Source: Balaenoptera acutorostrata | Taxonomy: Eukaryota; Chordata; Mammalia; Artiodactyla; Balaenopteridae | Length of the DNA stretch: 64,000 nucleotides | NCBI RefSeq assembly: GCF_949987535.1 | Contig: NC_080074.1 | Location: forward strand, 40,531,641 to 40,595,640 | Reading direction: 5' to 3' | Shown: piece by piece, positions 22,046 through 34,329 of the stretch | Layout: each line of letters begins with the position of its first letter | Numbering within the stretch: position 1 is the stretch's first letter | The notes under the pieces: generated by a model | Database searches by the model: none | The model's input: only the letters and a program-made list of their open reading frames with translations | Told to the model about the DNA's origin: nothing | Program-made: the position numbers and the translations under genes

Positions 22046-23775
22046 GTAATGATGATCAGAAATGCTTTGGATAGAGTAGGAGGAAAATAACTTGTCCATG
22101 TGCGACGAACACATTCAGACAGAGGGCCCTGTTTTCCTCTGAGGCATTTATTTGTTGGGTGATGTTTATAAGGTTTTTAAAACGGAATAATATGAAAACC
22201 AGAAAATAATTCCAGGGCACAGCTAGCACTCTTGAGCTCTGGAAGAATTTATCTACTTCACATATGTGAACAATTTATCCCTAGAGTATGTTTTTCTTCA
22301 CCCTCCATCACCAAAGGATTATGCCCAATTATAATTAATTCTTTAATAATGAAATTGATACCATTTTCAAGCATTTAGACCAGATAGTAGATTAGAGTAC
22401 ACTATAAAATATGCTTCTGAGTAATTATGAACTAATTAATTATTTTAGACAGCTTTTAAAAGTTTGATTTACTAATTGGACTCTCTGAAATTGAAAGCAG
22501 GAAATAGAGCTGTCCAGGGCTCCAGAGGCTTCATCCCGTTTGGCACAAAACCAGAGTGAAAGTTGACTTAATTTGCGCCGTTCTGCATGGTTGGGTTTGA
22601 CAAGTGTGTTTGGGTTTCATAAAATAATCAAAGGTCATTTCTGGCTTGGCTTTTTGCAACTACAACCCAAATTAATAAGAATGAAATCCAAAGCCTGGCA
22701 GGGGCTCTAAGAATGATGTGAAGTCTTGCCTTCCTCTTTCAGACTTGCCTCATGGGTGTGTCGTGGTGGAAATAAAAGTGTAAAGGCAAAAACGCCGAAT
22801 GATGACACTCAACCCTGAAACAGGCAAGTACATAACATATTCTACATCAGTTTGTACTTGGTGTGTGTGGTCATGAACAAATATATTCTCCGAGTCTCAG
22901 TTTGTAGCCCAGGGCAGTTTGATCCTAGAGGAGGATGTAGGCTAGCATAAAGAATTGGGGAAGTTTACGTGAACCTTTAAAGCCCAGGACCTGGTGCCCA
23001 CATCCTTACTTCTCCTCTCTGCCTTTCTACACCACTGAGCATGAAAGTACAGCTGGCGTTTGATGTTTTACCTGGAAACCCCAACAAGTCTATACTACAA
23101 GGTCTCCTTACAAACTAACTGCTAGAGAGAATCATCTGGGGCCTTGCTTGGGTTCATACCTTGTTATTTGCTTCAAAGTTCACATAAAGCCGTTCAGAAC
23201 ACTATGGTTTTTATATGATCTTAAAATTATATGAAATTTTTTCCAAGTAAAGAAGCTTAAAGGTTAAAATTTAAAAAATGACTTAGAACTGATTCTTAAA
23301 AATGCCTGTGTATCAGTATAGTTTCCTAATACTTTTAATATTTAAATGGCATTGAAATGCATATTTCCAAATTCCAATTCCACAGTTCCATGACTCTATT
23401 TTTCTACTTAATACAGGAAGCAGAATTTAAAGTCAACTATGAGGATTCAGTACACATAAGAACTCTATTTTCGTAGGAGGGACGTCTGAACAAATAGTCA
23501 TGAGCTATATGATTTTAATTCCATACAACTACCTTTAACCAACATCTATAACATTATCCTCTTCTTAACGTTTCAAAGAATTTTAAAAAATGCTTAATTT
23601 TAAAATAGCATGTTTATTTTTATAAACTGGGGGGAATCTCACAATTTAACTAGCTTGTCATAGCAGAAGGGTTTCTCCAGTGCATGGATATATGATCTAA
23701 AATCATACTCAACTGACTGCCTTGAGGAAATATATAAGTAACACTTACTTCGTGTGTATTTCTGAACTACCTTTG
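22046..23775. other. Non-repeat sequence, possible conserved element
   Basis: I see no gene or named repeat. The part 22480-22720 has balanced composition, retained CpGs (gcgccg near 22576) and AATTA/TAAT homeodomain-like words, and is raised as a candidate conserved non-coding element. Confidence 0.35.
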
Positions 23776-23791
23776 AAAGTTTTAAAGTTTT
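23776..23791. repeat. Target-site duplication of CHR-2 SINE, left copy
   Basis: aaagttttaaagtttt is identical at 24099-24114. In the element's sense the site reads AAT then AAAACTTT, a good match to the L1 endonuclease preference. Confidence 0.9.
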
Positions 23792-24098
23792 TTTTGTTTT
23801 TTTTTTTAATTTTATTTATTTATTTATTTATTTATGGCTGTGTTGGGTCTTTGTTTCTGTGCGAGGGCTTTCTCTAGTTGCGGCAAGCAGGGGCCACTCT
23901 TCAACGCGGTGCGCGGGCCTCTCACTATCGCGGCCTCTCTTGTTGCGGAGCACAGGCTCCAGATGCGCAGGTTCAGTAGTTGTGGTGCACGGGCCTAGTT
24001 GCTCCGCGGCATGTGGGATCTTCCCAGACCAGGGCTCGAACCCGTGTCCCCTGCATTGGCAGGCAGATTCTCAACCACTGCGCCACCAGGGAAGCCCA
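23792..24098 (-). mobile_element. CHR-2 type SINE
   Basis: Minus-strand copy. In sense it starts at 24097 with gggcttccctggtggcgcag, has an intact B box (ggttcgagccc, about 24043-24033), the standard GC-rich body and a TAAA-repeat tail (TTTA units at about 23815-23834). It has a perfect 16-base target duplication. The 97-codon frame on the plus strand is a reading through the SINE and not a gene. Confidence 0.93.
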
Positions 24099-24316
24099 AA
24101 AGTTTTAAAGTTTTATTCAGATTTCAGGGACAGATTAATGTGGACTAAGTAGTCCTTATTAATATTTCTTAGGACACTAAAAGGTGATCAGATTGGAAAA
24201 TGCAATTCCTTTATTTAAGGTCTAAGCTAGTAGATTATATGAGGGAAATCAACCAAACCAAGAGCAGCTGGAAATCTTTATCAACAAAGGTAAAATGACG
24301 CCTCGCCCTTCTGCAT

Positions 24317-24455
24317 TGTTTTTTTTTTTTTTTTTTTGGTAGCATCTTTTATGCACCAGGCATTGTATTAGGTGTGTTACAAACGCTATTTCACTTATTC
24401 CTCATTAGGCCAGTGTTATTATTCCCATTGTATGAATTCAGCATTAGATAAGTAT
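24317..24455 (-). repeat. Poly-T and MIR remnant
   Basis: A long T run (about 24318-24338) is followed by antisense MIR: 'ttatgcaccaggcattgta' near 24349, 'ttcctcattaggccagtgtt' near 24399 and 'attattcccattgtatgaat' near 24418. Confidence 0.5.
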
Positions 24456-24775
24456 AATCCACAATATTTAATGCAAGGGAATGCAATATTGCTCATAACT
24501 CCTTGGCACTGACTCTGCTTTCTCATGCTAGATGGTCACTGAACTTGCTTTAGGAACCAAAAGATATCTGAAGCATATAGACTAAATTTAAGATTTTCTG
24601 GAATGATACTGTACAGCAGTATATAAAGGTGCAGCATAGCAAAGATAGTGGAGCTTTACAGATCTGGTCGCATGGCCAGTCCTAGGCAACTGTGAGCCCC
24701 GCTCTCCCCATCCCTGCCCCCAGAGCACTGAGGACCAAGGGGAGACACTATGAGATATGGGAGCACAACTCTATT

Positions 24776-24950
24776 GTGTCTGTGTGTGTTTATGAGCAAA
24801 TGAGCAAGTGTGTAGTCTGTGCTTTTGTGTGTGTGGATGATTGATACATCTGAGGCGGAGTCTGTGCATGTGTGTACATCTTTGTGTGTGGTCAGTAGAT
24901 CACATGTGAGGGTGACATGTGCGCGTACGTGGCTGTGCATGTGTGTGGTC
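24776..24950. repeat. TG-rich degenerate microsatellite
   Basis: Interrupted TGTG units with irregular spacers, including gtgcgcgtacgtgg at about 24917. Alternating purine-pyrimidine composition. Confidence 0.75.
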
Positions 24951-25459
24951 TTTTCCCTCCAACCCATAATCCAACTCGTTTTTGTGAAATATCTCTTTTT
25001 CTATCATCTTGTGAATAAATAACCACTTTGTTCTTCTGTAATTTTTGCAACCCTTGATCTTTTTCCTCTTCCCTTCTCCCTCTTTTTTTTCCATCTTTTT
25101 CAATTTTCTGCTCATTACTAATTGAAACCATAAGATAATGAACAGACAAAAAATTCAAACAAGTTCACACAGCATCTTCTACGCCTATAAATGCACAAAG
25201 GCTAATAAATATTCCTTTCTTTCTCATTGTTTAATATTTGACTGACCTATAGATTTCAATAGATACTGGGGTATGTGTTGGTCAGATCTGATTTAGAAAT
25301 TAGGAAGTGATTATAATACATTTCAAGGTACTATTATATATATTCAAAAATCATCCTTGATTTTCTTTTTCTCAAGATTGTTTATTTTTCTGTTTAATCT
25401 TCTTGCCTTCCGTGACTGCTAACTAACTATTGTTCCTGGGATATTTGTTTTTGAGTAGC

Positions 25460-25482
25460 AGAGAGATAGATAGATAGATAGG
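25460..25482. repeat. GATA microsatellite
   Basis: Five GATA-type units in a row after a GA start. Confidence 0.8.
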
Positions 25483-26284
25483 AAGAAAAATAAAACATCG
25501 GCTTTTTATTTAATACATTGTCTGCCCACAAGTATAGCAAGAATTGGAATCAAGTCTCAATCATTAAGCAGAGCAATGTGTCTTATGATCAACACTCTAT
25601 CCGTGAGTTTCTAGTTGTTGGAATGTATGAAGAGCAGTAGAATGGTAGCATGCAAGCCCTCAAGGCCTAGAAGTGATAGAAAAATCAGGAGTTTTCTTAG
25701 GATTGATGAGGGCAGGGCTGAGAAATTTTAAAAAGGAGAAAGTAAAGCTACAGAGCGCCTGAGCAGGAGAATGAATAGTAAATGGTGTTTCCTTGGGGAG
25801 TAGTTAGTTCCTATTAGGAGCACTGGTATCAATTAGCATGATCAGTCTCCCAGAGACCAAAAAAGAAAATACACTCACCCTCACACATTTATACGGTGGA
25901 TTTTACATTATTTAGGAATATTTTAATGCAGTAATTTGTAGATTGGGAGATGATAAAATTCTTTTGCCTTCTTATTTTATTTGTTACATTATAAAAACAT
26001 ATAAAATAGTCTGTTTCTAAAATTTGTTAGCTAAGGAGTGAACAAAGACCTTGTCTTATAATAAAAGTGGAAATAGTAATAAGAAAAATAAACTTCCAAA
26101 TTAGTGGGAAAACAAATCTAAGATCTGACTTCTAGTCCTACATAAAACTCATTTCCCTCATCCCCATTGTGAGTTCTGAATGACTCTGAAATATTTATTT
26201 TTTCAAATAAATGTCTTTGCTGAAAAAACTGTTTTATATGAAAAACTACATGATAGATTAAATCATTACATTGTTTTTTATATC

Positions 26285-26360
26285 TTCCGCCTTCCTTCCT
26301 TCCCTCCCTCCGTCTCTTTTTCCTCTCTCTCATTCCTCCCTTCTTCATTCCCTTTCTTCT
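26285..26360. repeat. Polypyrimidine CCTTC-rich tract
   Basis: Strand-asymmetric run of CTTCC, CCCTCC and CTCT units. It explains the low-complexity open frames on both strands here. Confidence 0.8.
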
Positions 26361-27559
26361 AATGTTGCTTGAGGATAACCCTCAGAACTAGCACAGGGTC
26401 TGGTGCTGTAGAATCCTCTGCTGTATGCTGGGCATTGTGCTCAAAGCGCTGGACTGCTCTCTGGAATGATGGGGGTGAGGAGGTGGCAAGGTTACCCTAC
26501 TGATGGCTGACTCTGTTCCCATCCAGCCGATCCGAGGGGTGCTGTGGTAGATGCTCTGGGAATATAGATGAGAGGGAGAAACTCAGCGTAGGAGGAGGTT
26601 AGGTCAGGAAAAGTGGGGTCAAACTCTCAAGCCAAAGCTCTGGTGTTTGTTTGAAAGAATAGGGAACTTTCTGAAATGATGAGTAGAGTGGTTTTGTGGT
26701 CCATGGGGGATGGGAGATAACATGTGGCTTTAATTGTTTTATTTTTTTCTTCTATTTAAACTTTTGTATTTGTCGTTCCCATTACCCAATTGGTATTTTC
26801 CACCCGAAGTTATGTCAGAGAATCTAACGTCATTGAGTTTTGGAACTACTAGTGATGAGACAGAAATGTACTTAGTATCGATTCTCCTGTAACCTTATCC
26901 TTGTGTAATACTGTAAGGTGTCCTTTCTCTCTCTGTGCATTTGTCTATTTCCTCCCCCTCTTCCCCATGTCTCTTCATGCATATGAATGAATAGGATGCT
27001 TTGGTATACATGAAGATATGGGAACAGTCTGCATAGACTGGAACGTCTTTAAATGGCAAGGATGCTGTAGGCTGGGATCTTGGTAGGAGACAGTAAAAAA
27101 TAGCAGCTATGTGTATAATTTTTACACAGATTTCTTGGGCAGAGAATTATGGTCTCAAAAACACTATTATGCTTCTGCTTTAGGCAGCTATTGTCTGGGT
27201 AAGCAAGCATAAGCCCCCGAATTCTTCAAGGGTATCAACAGGCAAGTTCTCCAACTGCCTTCTCCGCTGCTAAAATACAAACATAAACTAGTCGTGGTAG
27301 AAATGAAGCTATTATTTCAAATGATGCTAACTTAACAAATGGTGCTATTTCAGCCCAAGGAAATTCATAATCCATTTCAGAATCTGGAGCTTCAAAATGG
27401 TCTTACAGAGAATAAGACGAAATAGAAAGTATAGATACCAGTTTTGTGAGGTTAAAAGAGGTACCGTATGTGAACTGCTGTGCAAACTGTGAAGTGCTCC
27501 GCAAATCCAAACACTATTAATTACTATCATTTTAGATACTAAAAGTCAAGCATGATTAG

Positions 27560-27750
27560 AGAGAGAGAAGTGATTATTATTATCTTGGGCAAGTGACTTG
27601 ATCTCTCAGAGTCTTAGTTTCCTCATCTGTAAATGGGGCAATGATTGATTGATAACCTACCTTGTAGAGTTGTCAAAATTATAGATAACATGTGAAAATT
27701 GCTATGCACAGAGCTTGGCAAGTGGTAGGCATTCATTAAATGATTTTTAT
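27560..27750 (+). repeat. MIR SINE
   Basis: Well preserved sense MIR core: 'gggcaagtgacttgatctct' at 27587, 'tagtttcctcatctgtaaat' at 27616, 'ggggcaatgattgattgata', then 'gcttggcaagtggtaggcat' at 27712. Confidence 0.8.
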
Positions 27751-28984
27751 TATGATTATAACTAACAGACATTTCTAACCATCCACCGTTTTAGAAGAAT
27801 CAAAAAAAAGGTTTCTTTTAAAATTACTAACAAAGAAAATACGTACTTGCAATTCAATATACTGTGGATTCCAGGTGTCCAAAAAAATAGGATAACACCT
27901 ATGACTTTATATCTCAAGTCTCACTCATCATGGGGAATTTCTAAGAATGAAGTTTAAAGAATAAGAGGCTCATTGGAATGTCTGAAAGAATAAAACAGGG
28001 AGAAGAAAAAAGAATGACAGAGAAAACGCAGCTCTGTAATGGCAACAGCCTAGGACAAATGGGTGATTTCAGAATGATAATAAGCACTCACCACCCCGTG
28101 ACTCAGCTGCTCCAACTTCATGCACAGTGGGGAACCTTCTATGCCCTTCAATATCAAATTGTACATGCAAGTTATTTGTAACAGAACATTGAAAAGTCAA
28201 TGAAGGCAAACCTGGTAGGCAGCTACTGTCAGAAAACATCTGAATCAGTAGGACACTATCAGAATTGTCTTTCCCAAGCAAAACACAAAACTGTATTAAC
28301 CAAAAGCATGACAGCACTGTGAAATTTCCTCACTATGGTAACTTAAAGCAACACAGACCTTGGGAAGCAGGCTTTAGTGCCTCGCCCAACAGGTCAGAAA
28401 ATAGCAATGAAAGGTTATTATGGATCATACTGTTGAGGAGCACCCGAGAGAAGGGATGGTTCTGAACAAAAGCCAAGGTCATACACTTAAATCTTGCCTC
28501 ATTTCTATAATGCAAGAACATTAACAAGCTAACAAAAATTATTTTTCTGAAGCTTATCTTTTTAAAAAATTGTTACTATTACTAAGGCTTCTACAGAATG
28601 AGAGATTTAAGCAGAAAAAATAACAACATTAAAAAAGTGGTTTTCCACTGGCTAGAGATTAACTTCAAACAAACACTTGAACTTGACCTTCATGATCTCA
28701 TTACAGCCTCAACCCTAACCAGCCATACCATGTGCTTAAGTAAATTCTTTAGCAATCAAAGTGGAAAACCAGCATGGAAGCAAGTCATGCAAGGTCAAGA
28801 TGGACTGCCCTTTATTCTGTAAATTTTTCAGGCGATGTTAAGTCAAGTCATGTCCAGCTGGATTCCAAGTATTTCTTATCGTACTATTATGATGAATTTT
28901 AGAATGTTCACCAATTCCACTATAATGTGAATTACTCCAGGGTGGAGATGGTGTCTTGCCCTGCATATAACACCATGCATGGCA
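27751..28984. other. Sequence without a recognised gene
   Basis: Several open frames of 64-82 codons occur on both strands (27978-28181, 28069-28317, 28265-28465, 28598-28822). They overlap one another, share no family features and lack clear splice signals. The texture is that of unique intronic or intergenic sequence. Confidence 0.4.
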
Positions 28985-29205
28985 TGTAGAGGCGGGACAG
29001 TGTGAGGTGGCAGAGAGCAACAGCCCTGCATCTAGAATTCCAACTCTGCCACTTACTAGCTGTGAAAATCACTTTTTCTGCCCCTCAGCTTCCTCAGCTG
29101 TAAAAATGGTGATAAAGCTCATCTATTAGAAGATAGATATATACAGATATAAACATATGTGTGTGTGTGTATCTTGCATTCAGTAAATGCTAGCTGTAAA
29201 AATAG
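28985..29205 (+). repeat. MIR SINE with an internal TG run
   Basis: Sense MIR: 'tctgccacttactagctgtg' at 29045, 'cctcagcttcctcagctgta' at 29083, then an ATA/TG microsatellite (29130-29170) and the MIR 3' end 'gcattcagtaaatgctagct' near 29176. Confidence 0.75.
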
Positions 29206-29739
29206 TAAGCACATAAGAAACATTTGTTGAAAACATGCAGGGATGAATAATTTCTTTCTTATTGATTTAAGATTCATCCAGTAATTCTTGAACAATATTT
29301 CATAATACACAGATTAGAAGTTAAATGGTAGTATTAAAAAAGTTGAAGGTTATAAATTTGCATTCCTATTTTGAATCAACAATCCTCTATTTATTTTTAG
29401 AGAAATGGCAATTTAAAAATACCGCTGGCTTCTCAAATCTTCTAAAGAAAAGTTGATGTGTAAAAATATCAGATAATCAGAATGAAGACTGGCTAATTCT
29501 AGTCGGAGCAGTTAAAACATGGCATATTTATGATTCAGACACCCTAATTATCTTAAACTCATCTATTTCTTTTGCTGATTGCCTATACTCAGCTAGCGTT
29601 CTGTGATTAATTTTAGAGTTTATGACATAAAAGGATAGCTGTCCTAGAAGTCACAAACTCATTGCATTTCTATACTTGCATCTTAAGTTAAGAAATGGCA
29701 AAAAATTCCACATTGGACAGCTACATTATTCAATCAATT

Positions 29740-30147
29740 ATAGGATAAATGGATAAACAATATGTAGCATATACATACAATGAAATATTATTCAGGCTTA
29801 AGAAGGATAAAAATGCTAACACATGCTATAACATGGGGACCTTGCTAAGTGAAATAAGTCAGACACAGAAGGACAAATACTGCATGATTCCACTTATATG
29901 AGATACCTACAGTAGTCAAATTGATAGAAAGTAGAATGGTGGTTTCCAGGTGCTGTGGAGAGAGGGAATGGGGAGTTATTGTTTGATGGATATGGAGTTG
30001 CAGTTTGGGAAGATGAAAAAAGTTCTGGAGGTACATGGTGGTGATGGTTGTACAACAGTGAGAAAGAACTTCATACCACTGAGCTGTACACTTAAAAATG
30101 GTTAAAACAGTCAATTTTATATTATGTATATTATCACAATTAAAAAA
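29740..30147 (+). mobile_element. Old L1 3' end
   Basis: Sense L1 from the end of ORF2 into the 3' UTR: 'ggataaatggataaacaa' near 29743, 'atacaatgaaatattattca' near 29776, 'atgattccacttatatgaga' near 29883, 'ggtggtttccaggtgctgtg' near 29938, 'gagctgtacacttaaaaatg' near 30080, ending in a short A run. More diverged than the other short L1 ends in the window. No target duplication found. Confidence 0.8.
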
Positions 30148-30464
30148 AGGTCAAAATAAATGACAAATTTGTATAGGGCTAAAGATACAACTCTTGAAAA
30201 GAAAACCTTATTGGAGTGGAGTGTTTGGGGTTGTGGATTAATCAAGCTTTGGTGAGGAAAAATAAGAGAAAAGAAAATTTTCAATAAAGCCACCACTATG
30301 ATAGATCTGAGTAAAAAAGTCATCAGTTTGGTTCAACTAGCACTAGCACGAACTCTGGCACAGAGTCTGGGACACAAGGATGATTCGCCTACCACACTCG
30401 GGAGTTCACCCTCTCATGCAGAGAGAAATTCTTCAAACATTGTTTTGGTATAAGTCTGAAGTTT
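30148..30464. other. Sequence without a recognised gene
   Basis: AT-rich. I see nothing supportable. Confidence 0.5.
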
Positions 30465-30655
30465 GTCTGTTTAAGAGTACGGGTTTTAGCACTATATAGA
30501 CTTGATTCTGTATCTGGCTCAAAAATTATAAGATATGTTACATTAAGAAAGTTAGTTTGCTTCTCAGTTTGCTCGTTTGTGAAATAGGGGAAAGTACATG
30601 TAAAGTGCTCAGGGGGAAGTAAGTGTTCAGTTAATGGTGGCCACCGTTGCCGTCA
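30465..30655 (+). repeat. MIR SINE
   Basis: Sense MIR, diverged: 'ttaagagtacgggttttagc' at 30471, 'cttctcagtttgctcgtttg' near 30561, 'gtgaaataggggaaagtaca', 'taaagtgctcagggggaagt' near 30601. Confidence 0.6.
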
Positions 30656-33295
30656 GTCCTAGGACAGAGGCGTGGGCTGGCTTGGCCTCACTGTGCCACT
30701 TCTATAACTGTTGTTACCAGCACAGAAAGAACACAGCATTTGTTTCATCATTACTAATTATATTTACATCCAGAGTTAGTTATGACACAAATTGAAAATT
30801 AAAATTTAAGTGTTACTTTCTTGATCTGAGTCGTCCCAATAGAATGGTTGGTATAGATGGTTGCGATGAACTGAAAGTTTGTGTCCGCAAATATCTCCGC
30901 CCATACCATCTAAGCTCACCATTTCAGGACCTCACACTGTGTAAAATCCCCTATGTCATTTGCTTTTTGGGTTAACACTATTGTGTGTAGGGGTTGGGGG
31001 AGAGCAGAGATAATGCAGGGCTGGTGCGAATACTTCGAGCCGGTTCCTTTTTTCTTAGTAGCTTCCCTATACCAGCTGCACTGAGGTGTGCTGACCAAGA
31101 GAAAAGTGGGGTTAGGAAATTAGAAGCTGAAACTGCTTTAAAGAAAAGGCATCTCAAGAATTTTAGATGGGAAGCAGAATTACATCAGGAAAAAAGCAAA
31201 GGTCAGAAAGAGATAAGGCAGTATGGAAAGCCAGCTTTACTTATTTTTCAAATTTTGGGTAGGTTCAATTCAGTGTCAGAAGAAATGGAAGAAACATTCT
31301 GCTGTTGTCCCCCTTTCACTCATCCCGTCCCCATTCCCAATGCTCTAAATACTGTGGCTCAGCGGAGACTGTGGCTTTTCATGGGTTTGTTTGTGCAATG
31401 ACTCTGAGTAAATATCTATCTCATGAAATAGAAAGAAAACATAACTCTTTCATAGGTGAGGGACTGCCTGTATTTTCTCCATTTCTGTAGCTGTCTCAAT
31501 AACAAATTTGGCTTTACCTTTCGTAAACTATATTGACAATTGTTCAAATCTCATCATAATTGGAAACAATGGGCATATTAATAATTACACAATTATGCAA
31601 ACCCATCTTTTTCTAGAATTATGTTAATAGGCATAATTCAGATAAATTTTTAAAAATCTTGCATTCTAGAATACAATGATATTATAACTACTATCACATA
31701 TAAAATGCTCTAAGACATAATGGGGGGGCATTATGAAAACCTTCTCTAAAATGAGGAAAATGTATTTTAAAGTACAAAAGAGAAGGAAAATTCAAGGCTA
31801 AATAATGTTCAAATATTGCATACTTAATAAAAAATAAATACTTCCCAGGAGATGTTAAAGCGAATGTGTCAATGCTACATGCCAAAATCAAATAGATAGA
31901 TAAGCAAAAACCCTGAGCAACTGGCAAAATAAGAATTATTTTTTACATTTCAGACTGTTGAAAATTCATATAATACCACTTTGGGGGTCATCGAGTTAGG
32001 AAACCAATGCACTTTGGGCATTTGTTTAGAGACTTTCCTTCCTCAGTCTGAAACATTTTGTACCACTTCATAAACATAGGCTTTGCCAGGATACTTTTGA
32101 AAGTGGAAAATAAAAACAATAGCAGGGTTAAGCAATTCATATTAGCCATAAGGAGACATAAATTGCTCAAATGTACAATGGAGCATATGCTGAACCAGAT
32201 GTTTAATATTTTAGAATAGGAAAGAAGTAAAATTGTCTGTAGTTTATGTAAGGATTAACTTTTAAGGAAAAGAGAAAAATAAGATATTTATCATGAATTA
32301 CATTCTGGTGATAAATGAATCATTATTACTAAGACTGGGATATACTTATCTTTAGAGGCAGAACAGGATTCAACATCAAAAGGAGAGTGGTGGTGGTATT
32401 GATACTCCAGGTCAGTATTATAAAGTGACTTTTATGATATTTGCAAAAGAATGACAAACAATAAAGGAAATTAAAATGGTAGATATGAAATTTACTAACA
32501 ACATAGGTGAGGTACTAAAATGAGGAGAAACTCAGTTGATTCCTTAACGTGGGGGAAAAAGCAGCAAAATAAGAAGTGTTGTTATCTGATGTTTCCTTGG
32601 TGAAAGAATAATTTTGCGATTTCAGTTTTAGATATCACATACAAAATTTTATGTAACTTTTTTAAAGGAAGAGTGTATCATTTTGCTATGCAGTGGCATA
32701 AAACTGCCCTTAACTTTACAATGGTGCATGTAATAGCATGTGTTGGGTATAATTTATTTCTGGAAACCTGCTCAGCCTACAGTTGGGTTAGGGTTATTTT
32801 CTCTGGAGAAAATGACCCCATTTGTGACCCCAAAGGAATGCATTTCTTGGTAGGGTAGAAAGACTTTTTGACAGTCTTCATGGTTCTACAAGTAAGCTAA
32901 ATCAGCATGCATCCTGTTGTGAAGGGTACCAAAATGTCTCAAGTCTTACTTTTGACCTCTCTGAAAGGGAGCCATGCTATTGACCTTGTCTAATTTCAGT
33001 AGCATTTGCTTTAAGGAGGAAGAGGCCTTCTAGGAGAGGGCTCATGGTAGACTACTACTGTATCGAAACCAAATTTCATCTTGTATTCAGGATTTCTAAC
33101 CAGCCTTCATTACTCTTCATCCTTTGTACTTTCCTTCCTCTTTATTCCTTGCAGACTTGTATGTGGTTTATGATTTTAAAAAAATGCCCCTTAAATATTG
33201 CAAAGGAGATATCTTTAATAGCAAATATAACAACAGAAGTACTATCTGCTGATGTTACTGTATTAACTTCTGTAAAAAACACTTAAAAAGCATGT
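30656..33295. other. Sequence without a recognised gene
   Basis: About 2.6 kb. A start resembling MaLR LTRs ('gaactgaaagtttgtgtcc' near 30868) is not followed by the rest of the LTR. The longest frame outside known repeats in the whole window (135 codons, 30994-31401) lies here. Its product has no recognised motif and no coding support. Confidence 0.4.
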
Positions 33296-33440
33296 ACTGG
33301 AATTCTCATATGAAGCCTATAAAATAGGATTCATTATCTCCATTGTAATACATGAGGACATTGAGGCAAAGAGGTTAAATTGTCTTCCTGAGGTCATACA
33401 GCAAGTAAGTGGCAGAAAAAGGACCTGAATGCAGCTCCTT
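33296..33440 (-). repeat. MIR SINE
   Basis: Antisense MIR: 'cattatctccattgtaatac' at 33331, 'tgaggacattgaggcaaaga' at 33352, 'gaggtcatacagcaagtaag' at 33390, 'tggcagaaaaaggacctgaa'. Confidence 0.75.
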
Positions 33441-33844
33441 CCTCCACTGCCAATGTTCTTAATTACACAAATGAATAATGCAACCCATAATAATGCCCTG
33501 GTGCTGACAAATATGTAAATAAATCTCAATGTTAGAGCAGATCAAAATTAGCATTAATCACTCGGCTGAATCATTTGTTTTGAAGTCTTATTAACTTTAG
33601 ACTTCACATATCTTTAAAACCATATTGCTGATTTTAAAGCATTTCCCTTCTCTTTTGTAACTATACAGCTTATATTTGAGTCATGAAAGATGATAAAATT
33701 TTCAGAACAAAACAAAGACTAATTTCAATAAGAGCATCCAAATCAAAGCTTAATGTTTCTAGAAATAAAAAATGGACTGAATTCTATCGACTTCTATTGA
33801 ATAAGTATAATAGCTAACTTCAGTGTAGTACCTACAATCATGAG
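33441..33844. other. Sequence without a recognised gene
   Basis: AT-rich sequence between two MIR remnants, with nothing supportable. Confidence 0.5.
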
Positions 33845-33950
33845 GTCTACTAAATTGCCCTAAATCCCATATCTAGCTAATAAGCAGTGGAGCTGGGATT
33901 TGAACGCAGAGAGTGAGTTTCCAAAGCCAGTACAATGCTATGATATGATT
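33845..33950 (-). repeat. MIR SINE fragment
   Basis: Antisense MIR tRNA-like end: 'tagctaataagcagtggagc' at 33873 and 'tgggatttgaacgcagagag' at 33894. Confidence 0.6.
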
Positions 33951-34204
33951 ACAGAAGGCTCCTTCTTTAGTGTTCTAGAAAATGCCCTAAGTCACGAAAT
34001 TTGTTTAGCTTTGCTTTACCATTAATAGTAATGATTGTGGGAAACCCATCATACCCAATGTCCCAAAGAAAGCAACAAAATTCTCAGTCATCTAGTAAAT
34101 AAATACATAAAGTGATTCTGAACATGGTTAATCATATGAGAATCTTAAATTACTGTAAGTCAAAGTACTATTATTCTCTTTATAAAATAGACATTCCAGT
34201 ATTT

Positions 34205-34314
34205 GTAATTACTCTAAATATAAGCCAGTTGATGGCAGAGGCTGTGCTTTGGTCGCTTCTATATCTCTTAACACCTGGGATAGTGTAGACAGTAGGCACT
34301 CACTAGCAAATATT
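34205..34314 (+). repeat. L2 LINE 3' end fragment
   Basis: L2-like block with 'gatggcagaggctgtgcttt' and 'gtgtagacagtaggcactca'. The target site of the following CHR-2 SINE lies at its end. Confidence 0.5.
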
Positions 34315-34329
34315 AAAGAATAATGAATA
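34315..34329. repeat. Target-site duplication of CHR-2 SINE, left copy
   Basis: aaagaataatgaata is identical at 34620-34634. The junction reads TATT then AAAG, close to the L1 endonuclease consensus. Confidence 0.92.

Larger units (their letters stand above)
24456..27559. other. Sequence without a recognised gene, with simple repeats
   Basis: Besides the TG-rich, GATA and CCTTC tracts annotated separately I recognise no gene. A frame of 103 codons on the minus strand (24656-24967) reads through the TG-rich repeat and is low-complexity. The block 26380-26760 is less AT-rich and loosely resembles antisense internal L2, but I cannot support the call. Confidence 0.4.

Noticed and set aside
25460..25482. 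Tandem short repeats considered as a CRISPR-like array.
   Set aside because: Plain microsatellite without spacers, in a vertebrate genome.
30858..30990. A start resembling a MaLR-type LTR (gaactgaaagtttgtgtcc).
   Set aside because: The expected following blocks and the 3' polyadenylation region are absent, so the similarity is too short.
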